Shown here piece by piece: positions 1 to 7,138 of a stretch of 11,953 bases of DNA. The position numbers were made by a program, and so were the translations under genes. The stretch's first letter is position 1. Each line of letters starts with the position of its first letter. The stretch spans positions 1-11,953 of the forward strand of contig JACZQL010000005.1 of NCBI GenBank assembly GCA_022545745.1. The letters are read 5' to 3'. The notes under the pieces are model-generated. The model saw only the letters and a program-made list of their open reading frames with translations. It was not told the origin of the DNA and searched no databases. The DNA comes from Deltaproteobacteria bacterium (GTDB lineage: Bacteria > Desulfobacterota_B > Binatia > UBA9968).

Positions 1-444
1 GTGCTGTTCTGGTGGGGACACGCGGCGCATGACCAAGTAGCCGATGACTTGGCCCGGCGAGTCACCCAACGCGTGCTGGAAGGTATGGGACTCATCGTGC
101 TGCATTCGGGGCATGCTTCCAAACCCTTCATGCAGTTGATGGGAACCGGATGTCAGCTCCGTTGGCGAGAAGAAGGCGAACGAGAACGGTTGTGGATCGT
201 CGATCCGGGGCACCCCATCGTCGACGCACTTGCCTTGTGCGAATCTTCCGCGCAGCTCGTCACAACGGGAGGTGCACCACCGCTAATACGCCTGCGCAGT
301 ACGTCCATCATTTCGACCAACCGATGGGCGACGGTATGCCTGCAACGAACGATATCCCGCGCTTCCCGCTTTCTCGCGAGCGCGGCATCATCAGCGGATC
401 GACCGGTTTGGATATGGTCAGCCAGCTCGCTAGCAGTGGTGTAG
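1..444 (+). CDS. ThuA-like protein fragment, broken at both ends
   Basis: Residues 1-75 (nt 1-225) read like the middle of a ThuA (trehalose-utilisation-like) protein: the segments [45 protein letters not shown] and WIVDPGHPI follow the family's order. ThuA proteins are about 220-260 residues with a class I glutamine-amidotransferase-like fold; their reaction is poorly defined. The N-terminus lies off the window, and the leading GTG is probably an internal Val codon. After HPI the family resemblance stops, and the rest up to the stop at 442-444 is low-complexity Ser/Ala/Arg text that looks like the antisense of the opposing reading frame. I read this as a real gene piece joined to unrelated DNA near nt 230, by genomic rearrangement or an assembly chimera. 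Confidence 0.5.
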   Translation: MLFWWGHAAHDQVADDLARRVTQRVLEGMGLIVLHSGHASKPFMQLMGTGCQLRWREEGERERLWIVDPGHPIVDALALCESSAQLVTTGGAPPLIRLRSTSIISTNRWATVCLQRTISRASRFLASAASSADRPVWIWSASSLAVV

Positions 445-638
445 AAAAGGGGGAAACCGGCCAGATCTTCCAAGCCCGGGTAGTCTGACTCAAATGTCTG
501 CCGTGACGTTCGATATAGGACCGCCACCGAAGCCCCCAGCGCGTCAAGCACCCACTGCATGTAGGTGGATCGAGGATCTGGCAGGACAACGCCTACCAAG
601 ACGTTTGGATCTGTCGGATCAGGTTGGTTATAGGGCAT
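153..638 (-). pseudogene. Glycosyltransferase-like C-terminal fragment directly downstream of nxrA
   Basis: This frame starts at ATG 638, 18 nt after the nxrA stop, with a GGAGA ribosome site in front, so it could be translated with the operon. Residues about 25-117 resemble the C-terminal end of CgeB/GT4-type glycosyltransferases: [22 protein letters not shown], then a [22 protein letters not shown] tail. The catalytic N-terminal half of such an enzyme is missing. After residue 117 (about nt 288) the frame runs antisense through the ThuA-like coding sequence to a stop at 153, so that tail is not a natural C-terminus. The family call rests on tail patterning only and is uncertain. It does not resemble an Fe-S beta subunit, which is what one would expect after nxrA. 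Confidence 0.4.
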
Positions 639-656
639 CGCATTTCTCCATGAGAT

Positions 657-3600
657 TTACTTTTTGACTTTTGTCAGCTCGCCGGTGAGATAGCGCTTCA
701 TAAAATCACTCTCGTTGTCTGGCGTGAAACCGGTCGTTGCCGGCTTCCACATCCCCATACCGCCCATGCCGCCGTCCTCGGCCTTGGAAACGCGCACCAG
801 GGTCTCCTTCGGAACGGTATTGATGGCGTGGTTGTCCGCTTCACCTCCGAAGAGGAACCCCATAAAAACTTTTTTCTTGTGGAACAGGGTATCCGTCTGA
901 TGCATCGGCATGTGCCAGTTGCGCGTGATAGATTGCTGCGAACCATATCGGAGGTTTGCCTGGTAGCCGGTGTTTGCCGATAGGGCCCGACCGTCGGGGC
1001 GTGTCTCGTGGGCCTTGACGCTCTTTTCAGTGGCGATGAATGGGGCATGCTTCATCATGACGATGTTATACGGATAGGCGTGGTTGTATTTCACGCGCAG
1101 CATACATCGCGCTACCTTGTAGAAAGGGTCGTTCGGGGTAGCGCCCAGGTAAGGGCGGTCGGCGGGGTTGGCGTCCACGTAGACGTAATCGCCATCGTTG
1201 ATCCCCAGATCCCGCGCTGCCTGAGGATTGATATGAATCTGGTGCTCTCCCACAGTGGGCGCTCGCTTGTCGAGGCGATAGGGATCGCCAAAGTTGGAGT
1301 CGTAGAGCATGTGCCAATCCACGTTCGACCAGCCGCTGTGGACCCGGTGGCGCGTCTTCGGAGTAAGGCAGTAGAAACGGAAGCCCTTCTCCCAGAGAAA
1401 GTTTTTTGTCTCTTTAACCCTGCTCCAGGGCAGCTTGACGTTGCGGATAGTGCGTTCGTCCCAGTGTTCCGCGGTGAGCGGAATCCCGTAGTCCTCCGGG
1501 CGAATGTAAGGGTTTGAGCTGACGATCACGTTGGGCAAGTAGGGGGTGGCCTCCGGCCCCTCGCGATGCACGATGAAATTCTCCCCGTACTCGATCGCCT
1601 CGGGGATGTCGGCGTAGGCGTGGAGTCTCCCGGTGTCTGTGTGGAACGGCTCGGAATCGTGGATCTGCTCATAGAAGGGGATGCGGGGGTAGGTGCGGAA
1701 ATTCAATAGAGCCCCCCCCGATGGGCCGTACTTGCCGGCCATGATGTCCTTGAGTTTGTAGCCGATGGTGGTCGTGCTGGTATCGAGCAGGCGCTGGATA
1801 TAGACTCCGCGCTGCTTGGGTTCGGCGAACTTGAATAGATCACGAAAGCGCCTTTCCCCGGTTACATCGGCGAGCGCGTTGGCAATGCTCGCCAGGATCA
1901 TCAGATCATCCTTGCTGTCGAACACCGGGGGAATGCCTCCCTTCCAGATCTGTAGGAACGGGTTCGAGCAGCTCGCCGTGATCTCGAGCCCTTCAAACTC
2001 TAGCCAGCTGTTGGCGGGCAGGGCGATGTCCGAGTACTCTATGGAGGCGGTCATCTGGATGTCGATGGCGACGATCATCTCCACTTTCGGGTTAACGTTC
2101 TTGATCATCTCGTAGGCCCACTTGGCGTTGTTGATCAGGTTAACGTTGTTGAAGATAATCGCTTTTGTCGGTGTTGGCATGTGGGTCTTGCCGGTGAAGT
2201 TCTTGCGGCCAAACTTGGGCGTGTTGAGGATCAAGGCCATATCTCCATGGTTCCAGTAGGCCGGCTCCTCGTCTTTGGCGTAGCCGCGGACCTTGACGTC
2301 TTTACCGCGCGCCGCAGGATCGAGGTTCAGGTGGAACGGGTCTTCGGCTACCCATCCCTTAAAACCCGGTCCGGTCCAAGGGGAGCCTTGGAAGATCGCT
2401 GCCTTGTAGTTTCCCGCCCAGGTCTGACAGCCGGCTCCCGGCTTACCGATGTTACCGGTTAGAATCAGCGGCAGGTAAGCTGAGCGGTTCATTTCGGTGG
2501 CGTGGAACCAGTGGTTGATTCCCTCGCCCTGATGGATGGCGGCGGGTTTTATGGTTCCGAGGTCCTGGGCAAGCTGTTCGATCAGGTTCTTGGGTGCGTG
2601 CGTTATCTCGGCAACAGTGTTCAGGTCGTAGTCCATAAGGTGGGTCTGGTAAAGCGTCCAGAGCGTTGCCACCTCGATCTCTTTGCCATCCACCAGCTTG
2701 ATCCTGAACGTCCCTTTCAGAGCTGGGTCCAGCGCCTTCTCGGCCATCGTCGTGCCTACGTCGTCGCGCGTGATCGGGACTGGACCGTTCTTTATCTGGT
2801 CCCAGATCACGTAGTCACCGAGTATCCTGTGCTGCTCCGGCGTGAACCCCTGGATCTTAACCGATGGGCCATCGGGTGAGAGGTTGGACGAATAGTTAGG
2901 GAACAGCTCGTGGGCGCGCAGGCGCCTCAGCGTGTCGGTGCGAACAAGGAGCGGGAAGTCGGTGAAGCGTTTGACAAAAGTCTCATCGTACCACTTATTG
3001 TCGATCATCAGCTTGGTGACACCAAGCCAGAGTGCGGTATCGGTCTCGGGCCGGATGGGGATCCAGTAATCGGCTTTGGTCGCAGGGGGGCCGTATTCCG
3101 GGGCGATGACGACGATCTTTGCCCCTCGCTCCATGCACTCGATGAACCAGTGGGAGTCGGGAAGCTTGTTCTCGACGAGATTCTTTCCGTCCATGATGAT
3201 GAGCTTGGAGAAGCGCAGGTCGTTGAAATCGCAGTCCGAAGTCTGGAGCCCGTGCACCCAAGGGTGTCCCGGCGCCTGATCTCCGTGCCAGGTGTAGTTG
3301 GACCAGTTCCTACCGGCCAGGGCATGTTCCTGGTCGACACCGCGGATCTTGGCATCGAGCAGTGCAAGCGAGTTGTTGAGCCGGTACATCCCATACTTGC
3401 CGATGACGCCGAGAAGACCCATTCCCCCGCGCATCTTGATGCAGCGGGTGCCGGCACCCTTGACGGCATCGACCATCTCAGGCTGGTAGCCCTGGGCCAA
3501 GAGCCGGTTCTTACCCGCCTTGCCGCTGTAGCGTGTCGAGATGGAGACCAGGGCTTTAGCGATATTGTGGAATGCGTCCTCCCAGGATATCTGGACGAAC

Positions 3601-4127
3601 TCGTCCTGGCCCCTCCGGTCAAACAGGTACTTCGCCTTGTTCTCCGGGTTGAGCTCGGGGAAACCGGCATCGGCCCAGGCCTTCCATCCCTTGCGGATAA
3701 TCGGGTGGCGTAGCCGATAGGGGCCGTATATCACCCGATGGAAGGTGTAGCCCTTGGCGCACTGGCGTGGGTTCCAGTTCACAGTGGCTTTATTGCCGTA
3801 AAGGTCGGCATAGTTTTGGTAGTCGTATGTGGAACCGAGCCTGGTCACGATATCGTTTCGCACGTAGGCCCGCACTCGACAGGCATGGGTGTCGTTGGGG
3901 GAGCAGACCCAGTCGAAGACACGATCGTAGCTGTACTGATCGCGGTAGATCTTCTCCCAGGCGCGATCCACAGAGCCGGCAAGGGGATTCTCATCGGGCC
4001 TGGCGGCGGCTAGGAGTCTGAGCGGCAAACCAGCGCTGAGCGCCGCGGTACCACTCCCGATGCCCATCCAACGCAGGAAGTCCCGACGTGATAAACCACT
4101 TAGCTCATGTTTCTTTTTAGTCCTCAT
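657..4127 (-). CDS. nxrA: NxrA-type periplasmic nitrite/nitrate oxidoreductase alpha subunit (type II DMSO reductase family)
   Basis: This is a catalytic molybdenum bis-MGD subunit of 1,156 residues, the usual length for anammox/Nitrospira NxrA. A twin-arginine signal SRRDFLRW (residues 13-20) followed by a small-residue hydrophobic stretch predicts Tat export to the periplasm. The N-terminal Fe-S motif reads C75-x3-D79-x3-C83 and then C123 (NPRQCAKG), with Asp where many relatives have Cys. D283 in WHGDQAPGHPW aligns with the Asp that ligates Mo in NarG. Long blocks such as GPYRLRHPIIRKGWK, NWSNYTWHGDQAPGHPW, HREGPEATPYLPNVIVS and MPMHQTDTLFHKKK are the NxrA pattern as I remember it. ATG 4127 has GGGGGA upstream. 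The gene follows the cytochrome/EB_dh gene on the same strand. No beta (4Fe-4S ferredoxin-like) subunit or TorD-type chaperone is next to it. Nitrate, chlorate or selenate reduction cannot be excluded, but the NxrA-type call is firm. Confidence 0.9.
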   Translation of the reverse strand: MRTKKKHELSGLSRRDFLRWMGIGSGTAALSAGLPLRLLAAARPDENPLAGSVDRAWEKIYRDQYSYDRVFDWVCSPNDTHACRVRAYVRNDIVTRLGSTYDYQNYADLYGNKATVNWNPRQCAKGYTFHRVIYGPYRLRHPIIRKGWKAWADAGFPELNPENKAKYLFDRRGQDEFVQISWEDAFHNIAKALVSISTRYSGKAGKNRLLAQGYQPEMVDAVKGAGTRCIKMRGGMGLLGVIGKYGMYRLNNSLALLDAKIRGVDQEHALAGRNWSNYTWHGDQAPGHPWVHGLQTSDCDFNDLRFSKLIIMDGKNLVENKLPDSHWFIECMERGAKIVVIAPEYGPPATKADYWIPIRPETDTALWLGVTKLMIDNKWYDETFVKRFTDFPLLVRTDTLRRLRAHELFPNYSSNLSPDGPSVKIQGFTPEQHRILGDYVIWDQIKNGPVPITRDDVGTTMAEKALDPALKGTFRIKLVDGKEIEVATLWTLYQTHLMDYDLNTVAEITHAPKNLIEQLAQDLGTIKPAAIHQGEGINHWFHATEMNRSAYLPLILTGNIGKPGAGCQTWAGNYKAAIFQGSPWTGPGFKGWVAEDPFHLNLDPAARGKDVKVRGYAKDEEPAYWNHGDMALILNTPKFGRKNFTGKTHMPTPTKAIIFNNVNLINNAKWAYEMIKNVNPKVEMIVAIDIQMTASIEYSDIALPANSWLEFEGLEITASCSNPFLQIWKGGIPPVFDSKDDLMILASIANALADVTGERRFRDLFKFAEPKQRGVYIQRLLDTSTTTIGYKLKDIMAGKYGPSGGALLNFRTYPRIPFYEQIHDSEPFHTDTGRLHAYADIPEAIEYGENFIVHREGPEATPYLPNVIVSSNPYIRPEDYGIPLTAEHWDERTIRNVKLPWSRVKETKNFLWEKGFRFYCLTPKTRHRVHSGWSNVDWHMLYDSNFGDPYRLDKRAPTVGEHQIHINPQAARDLGINDGDYVYVDANPADRPYLGATPNDPFYKVARCMLRVKYNHAYPYNIVMMKHAPFIATEKSVKAHETRPDGRALSANTGYQANLRYGSQQSITRNWHMPMHQTDTLFHKKKVFMGFLFGGEADNHAINTVPKETLVRVSKAEDGGMGGMGMWKPATTGFTPDNESDFMKRYLTGELTKVKK

Positions 4128-4147
4128 GTTTATCCCCCGTGTGAAAG

Positions 4148-4228
4148 TTCAAATCAATCAAGCAGTTTAATCCGTTCAAGCCGTCAAAACCGATTTGAAC
4201 GACCTGACCTGTTTGAACTGCTTGAACG
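4148..4228 (-). repeat. Nine-unit degenerate 9-bp phased repeat forming nested inverted repeats
   Basis: Read on the minus strand (the mRNA sense of the operon) from 4228 to 4148, the spacer divides into nine 9-mers: CGTTCAAGC, AGTTCAAAC, AGGTCAGGT, CGTTCAAAT, CGGTTTTGA, CGGCTTGAA, CGGATTAAA, CTGCTTGAT, TGATTTGAA. The first half carries GTTCAA and the second half its complement TTGAA(C). The result is two nested stems: 4158-4170 with 4213-4225 (10 perfect pairs, then one G-T and two A-T) and 4173-4179 with 4195-4201 (7 perfect). It lies between the cytochrome stop (4240) and the nxrA start (4127), so the transcript could fold there. There is no downstream U-run typical of a terminator. Confidence 0.6.
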
Positions 4229-4239
4229 AGTTTCATTTT

Positions 4240-5820
4240 TTATTTCGCAATTTTCAGATCCTGCCAGATGGTTACCGATTTCTTCCCATCACGATCGCCG
4301 GCGCTGCCGTTCCAGATCGCAAAGGCCACCGGGATCGTCGTGCCAGTTTGAAACTTCGCTGCGTGTTCACCGCTTGGCTTTAACGCCCGCCGGAAAACGA
4401 CGCGGTAGGTACCCACCGAATAGACACCCTTGGCATTGGCATTCTGGTCGATCCTTGGCCGTGCCCGCAGTGTGCCAAATCCCTGTGCCGTGAGATCTTC
4501 GGCCGGGCTCTTCCGCTGTGGATCGGACACGATATTTCCAGCACCCCAGCCGGTGACAAAGGTCTTATCCGACTCCAGGGTCAGCGCGTTACGCATGGGT
4601 TGCTCCAGCGGTGAGCGCAACAGATTGGGATAGGAGTCGATGCCGATGTTAGGGTAGATTTTCTCCAGGTCCTGAAAGGCGGGTTCAAGATCGGCCTGGC
4701 GCTCCGATTTCCACATCCAGATGTTGACGAACTTGCCCTTCTCGCCCATGGCGAAAAAAGGGGGATCGCTGGTAAGTGAGAATTCCACTGCAGCGGCATC
4801 CCGGAAATCCTGTGGGCGGATCGCGGTGTGGTCATAGGTCTGGTCGGCCCAGACCAGAAGCAAGGCCAGCTCCTTCCCGTCATGGAGGGCTCGAACGGTC
4901 AACTCTTCTGGCCGCTGTGAGCGCCACCAGAGCGGCATGAGGTGGAGGTTTACCGGCGGGGTTAGGCGCCAGAGGTTGGAATCTGGATGATCCGGCAGTT
5001 GCTTGACGCGTGTGGCCACAATTTCAAACTTCTTCATCTCCACCCGCTCTCGCTGCTTCTCGCTTGAGAGCGATCGGACATAGTGAACGAGGTGCCAGGC
5101 GTCATCCCCATAGGCCCAATCACTCATGGGCATCGGGCTACCCGGAATTCCTGCGACGATCCGGCGGTAGAGCTCATCCGGATCCGGGCTCCCTTTGAAG
5201 ACACCAGCCGTGAGATTGCGCGGAAGGATAGGGAAACCTTCCTCGTCCACCTGTTTTTGGACACCATCACCCTTACCTGTCCAACCGTGACAGGAGGCAC
5301 ACGCGTCTCGAAAGAGCTGTTTTGCGCGAGCCTTTGCTGCGGCGTTGTAGGGCGGTTCTGGCGGAACATCGATGATCCCTTCGCCTACGTCGCCATCAGG
5401 TCCAGGTTTTTTCTGGGCCTTGACGGTTATCGGCTTTTCTGCAAGTGACTTTACGTAGTAGACGAGGGCCCAGCGCTGTTTTTCGGGTAGATGTCCCCAC
5501 GAGGGCATCGCCGATCCTGGCATGCCACGTGTGATCGTGTTGAAAAGATCCTGGTCGGTCGGAACGCGCTCCCAGGTGGATACCAGGCGGTACCTCGCAG
5601 CAACGAAATCGCGTGGCTTGGGATAGAGAAGGTAGGCTGCTGCTCCGTCCCCTCGCCCTTGAGCACCGTGGCAGGCGGCACATTGCCTGTCGTAGACTTG
5701 CTTCCCGAGATCGAGGAGTTTAGGTGATGATGGAATAGGCTTGGATTCAGCAATGCTGTTGACACCTGTAGTAAGGAGCAGGAGGGATAGCCCGGCTATA
5801 GATAAATAAATCCCTCTCAT
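4240..5820 (-). CDS. Dihaem cytochrome c fused to EB_dh-type haem subunit (NxrC-like)
   Basis: The protein has 526 residues. Residues 1-24 are a Sec-type signal (LSIAGLSLLLLTTGVNSIA). Two cytochrome c domains follow: CAACH at 47-51 with MPGSAMPSWG (M100/M105) as the possible distal-ligand region, and CASCH at 174-178 with IPGSPMPMSDW (M230/M232). From about 270 to the end it resembles the haem-b-binding gamma subunit family of ethylbenzene dehydrogenase and NxrC (EB_dh), ending in the characteristic FAIWNGSAGDRDGKKSVTIW (501-519 region). Such subunits take electrons from the alpha/beta pair and hand them to soluble or membrane cytochromes; the added c-type haems would extend that wire. ATG 5820 has a very good ribosome site, AGGAGGT at 5833-5827. 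It is the first gene of the operon, 112 nt before nxrA. Confidence 0.85.
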   Translation of the reverse strand: MRGIYLSIAGLSLLLLTTGVNSIAESKPIPSSPKLLDLGKQVYDRQCAACHGAQGRGDGAAAYLLYPKPRDFVAARYRLVSTWERVPTDQDLFNTITRGMPGSAMPSWGHLPEKQRWALVYYVKSLAEKPITVKAQKKPGPDGDVGEGIIDVPPEPPYNAAAKARAKQLFRDACASCHGWTGKGDGVQKQVDEEGFPILPRNLTAGVFKGSPDPDELYRRIVAGIPGSPMPMSDWAYGDDAWHLVHYVRSLSSEKQRERVEMKKFEIVATRVKQLPDHPDSNLWRLTPPVNLHLMPLWWRSQRPEELTVRALHDGKELALLLVWADQTYDHTAIRPQDFRDAAAVEFSLTSDPPFFAMGEKGKFVNIWMWKSERQADLEPAFQDLEKIYPNIGIDSYPNLLRSPLEQPMRNALTLESDKTFVTGWGAGNIVSDPQRKSPAEDLTAQGFGTLRARPRIDQNANAKGVYSVGTYRVVFRRALKPSGEHAAKFQTGTTIPVAFAIWNGSAGDRDGKKSVTIWQDLKIAK

Positions 5821-5929
5821 CTGGATACCTCCTAGATTAGATCAACCTACACATTTTTCATGACTCGATGTTGTACACAGAATAGTGAGACTTTCTGTGG
5901 CCTTTCAGAAATCGATTTATTCGTGATGA

Positions 5930-5946
5930 TGCAAATCTTATGCCTT
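5930..5946 (-). promoter_or_regulatory. Sigma-54-like -24/-12 promoter for the cytochrome-nxrA operon
   Basis: On the minus strand 5946-5930 reads AAGGCATAAGATTTGCA. The invariant GG and GC are exactly 10 nt apart, GGCA and TTGCA match the consensus TGGCAC-N5-TTGCA, and the mismatches are the first T and the C/G at the end of the -24 box. A start would fall near 5919, giving a leader of about 99 nt to ATG 5820. A complete sigma-54 activator gene is in the same window. GG-N10-GC arises by chance fairly often, so this is a candidate only. Confidence 0.4.
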
Positions 5947-5965
5947 AGTCTAATCGATAAGATTT
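5933..5965. promoter_or_regulatory. 33-bp dyad-symmetric operator-like site
   Basis: The outer arms AAATCTTAT (5933-5941) and ATAAGATTT (5957-5965) are perfect complements, and the inner arms TTAG (5945-5948) and CTAA (5950-5953) share the same centre, T5949. Thirteen of 16 pairs match; only GCC/TCG (5942-5944 and 5954-5956) break symmetry. The bases six from the centre are C and C, so it is not a centred T-N11-A LysR core. It overlaps the sigma-54-like promoter, which suggests a repressor or activator site controlling the operon. Confidence 0.5.
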
Positions 5966-6060
5966 TTAATGACCTGATTAGAGAGGTTTATGGGGGGATT
6001 GGTTAACTTAGAAATTAGTTTAATGAAAAGAAGAGATTAGCGGTATTCCGAATCTAAGAA

Positions 6061-6192
6061 ATGAATATACGGGAAAAAAGAGGGATTCAGGAAGGGATAT
6101 TAGCAGCCAGTTCTTTCCCAGGTATGAGAAATCTTATGGGGATATTTTCAAATTTAAGAAAACTAATGGCCAAGAAAGCCCAAGTTGCCTAA
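6061..6192 (+). CDS. Possible 43-residue small ORF upstream of LysR
   Basis: ATG 6061 opens a 43-codon frame ending TAA at 6192. The product is basic and moderately amphipathic near its C-terminal half (MRNLMGIFSNLRKLMAKKAQ). The only upstream help is a weak AAGAA directly against the ATG. It lies inside the divergent regulatory region and contains the repeated AAATCTTATG. I do not recognise a family. It may be a chance ORF. Confidence 0.15.
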   Translation: MNIREKRGIQEGILAASSFPGMRNLMGIFSNLRKLMAKKAQVA

Positions 6193-6222
6193 CATAAAGA
6201 GGCACTAAACACCCCTCAGCCT

Positions 6223-6239
6223 TTGGCCTTTTTTTTGCA
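6223..6239 (+). promoter_or_regulatory. Sigma-54-like element or U-run directly before LysR
   Basis: TTGGCC, seven to eight T, then TTGCA places GG (6225-6226) and GC (6237-6238) exactly 10 nt apart, matching both -24 and -12 cores. The predicted start, near 6250, would leave only about 4 nt before ATG 6254 and cut off the GAAGG ribosome site. The T8 could instead be a terminator U-run: GGCCAA at 6168-6173 can pair with TTGGCC at 6223-6228, but the stem is short and the loop about 49 nt. Confidence 0.2.
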
Positions 6240-6253
6240 CTAACTGAAGGGGT

Positions 6254-7138
6254 ATGGACCTAGAAACGCTGAAACTGTTCTGCGATGTGGTCAAGCTCAG
6301 AGGCTTTACCCAGGCAGCGGTGGCAAACTCCATCACCCAATCGGCGGTAAGCCAACGGCTTAAGGCCTTGGAGAAGAGATTTGGCATCGTTCTTATTGAG
6401 CGGCACGGCTCCCAGCTACACCTGACCAGGGCCGGAGAGGCTGTCTACAAGGGAGCCGGGCGCATTCTCACAGAGTTCAGGGAGATGGAAGAAGGCGTCA
6501 AAGAGATCAGGGGCACAGAAGGAGGCTCAGTCAGGATAGCAGCAATCTACAGTGTTGGGCTGTATGAGTTGGACCCCTTCATCAAGAGGTTTTTCAAAGA
6601 ATATCCTGAAATGGATGTTCAGATCGAATACAGTAGGGCAGACAAAATTTACCAGGACGTCGTAAATGGCTCCATAGATTTGGGAATTGTTGCCTATCCT
6701 CCCCGCAAACCACAGCTCAGCTCCATTCTGCTGACCAACGACGAGTTGGTGATGATCTGTGTTCCAGACCATCCATTGGCCCAAAACAGCTCGATCAGTC
6801 TCCAACAGCTAAACTCTCAACCCTTCATAGCTTTCCACCAGGATATCCCGACGCGCAAGGCCCTTGACGAAGTATTCAAACGCCATAAGATCTCGGTTAT
6901 CACCAAGGCTGAATTTGACAATATTGAGCTGATCAAGCGAGCTGTGGAGATTGGTTTGGGCATCGCTCTGGTTCCGTCAACCACAGTAAAGTCCGAGGTT
7001 GAAACAGGTGTGCTCAAGGCGTTGTCGATTGAAGAAGGCCCTCTTACTCGTCCTATTGCTATCCTTTACCGGCGCGGGAGAATCACAGGGCTGGCGGTTA
7101 AAAAGTTTATTGCCATGCTTACGGGAAAGGCTTCGTAA
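6254..7138 (+). CDS. LysR-type transcriptional regulator
   Basis: At 294 residues this is a standard LysR length. Residues 1-60 form the winged helix-turn-helix: METLKLF-like start (MDLETLKLFCDVV), GFTQAAVANSITQSAVSQ (helix-turn-helix, about 17-34), LEKRFGIVLIERHG and LTRAGEAVY. Residues 61-85 are the linker helix and about 90-290 the periplasmic-binding-type effector domain (VRIAAIYSVGLYELDPF, DLGIVAYPP, GLGIALVPS). Effector unknown; the domain is CysB/CbbR-like in style. ATG 6254 is fixed by the family N-terminus, although its GAAGGGG ribosome site sits unusually close. It is transcribed away from the cytochrome-nxrA operon, the usual arrangement for a LysR protein that controls its divergent neighbour; that role here is inferred. 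Confidence 0.92.
   Translation: MDLETLKLFCDVVKLRGFTQAAVANSITQSAVSQRLKALEKRFGIVLIERHGSQLHLTRAGEAVYKGAGRILTEFREMEEGVKEIRGTEGGSVRIAAIYSVGLYELDPFIKRFFKEYPEMDVQIEYSRADKIYQDVVNGSIDLGIVAYPPRKPQLSSILLTNDELVMICVPDHPLAQNSSISLQQLNSQPFIAFHQDIPTRKALDEVFKRHKISVITKAEFDNIELIKRAVEIGLGIALVPSTTVKSEVETGVLKALSIEEGPLTRPIAILYRRGRITGLAVKKFIAMLTGKAS

Larger units (their letters stand above)
5821..6253. other. 433-bp AT-rich divergent regulatory region
   Basis: This is the only spacer serving both the minus-strand respiratory operon and the plus-strand LysR gene. It holds the ribosome site for the cytochrome gene, a perfect 10-bp palindrome AAATCGATTT (5909-5918), a 33-bp dyad (5933-5965), a second copy of AAATCTTATG (6129-6138), and a T8 run (6229-6236) just before LysR. 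One possible 43-codon ORF lies at 6061-6192. No RNA gene is recognisable. Confidence 0.7.

Noticed and set aside
2910..3713. 267-residue plus-strand open frame inside nxrA
   Set aside because: It lies antisense to strongly conserved oxidoreductase sequence and has no recognisable domain; it reflects the GC-rich codon pattern of the real gene.
4148..4228. CRISPR array
   Set aside because: Units are 9 bp and degenerate, with no spacers and no cas genes nearby.
5990..6040. 16-codon ORF with GAGAGG upstream in the divergent spacer, considered as a leader peptide
   Set aside because: Too short, no biased codon run or attenuator structure after it, and its neighbours are operator-like repeats.
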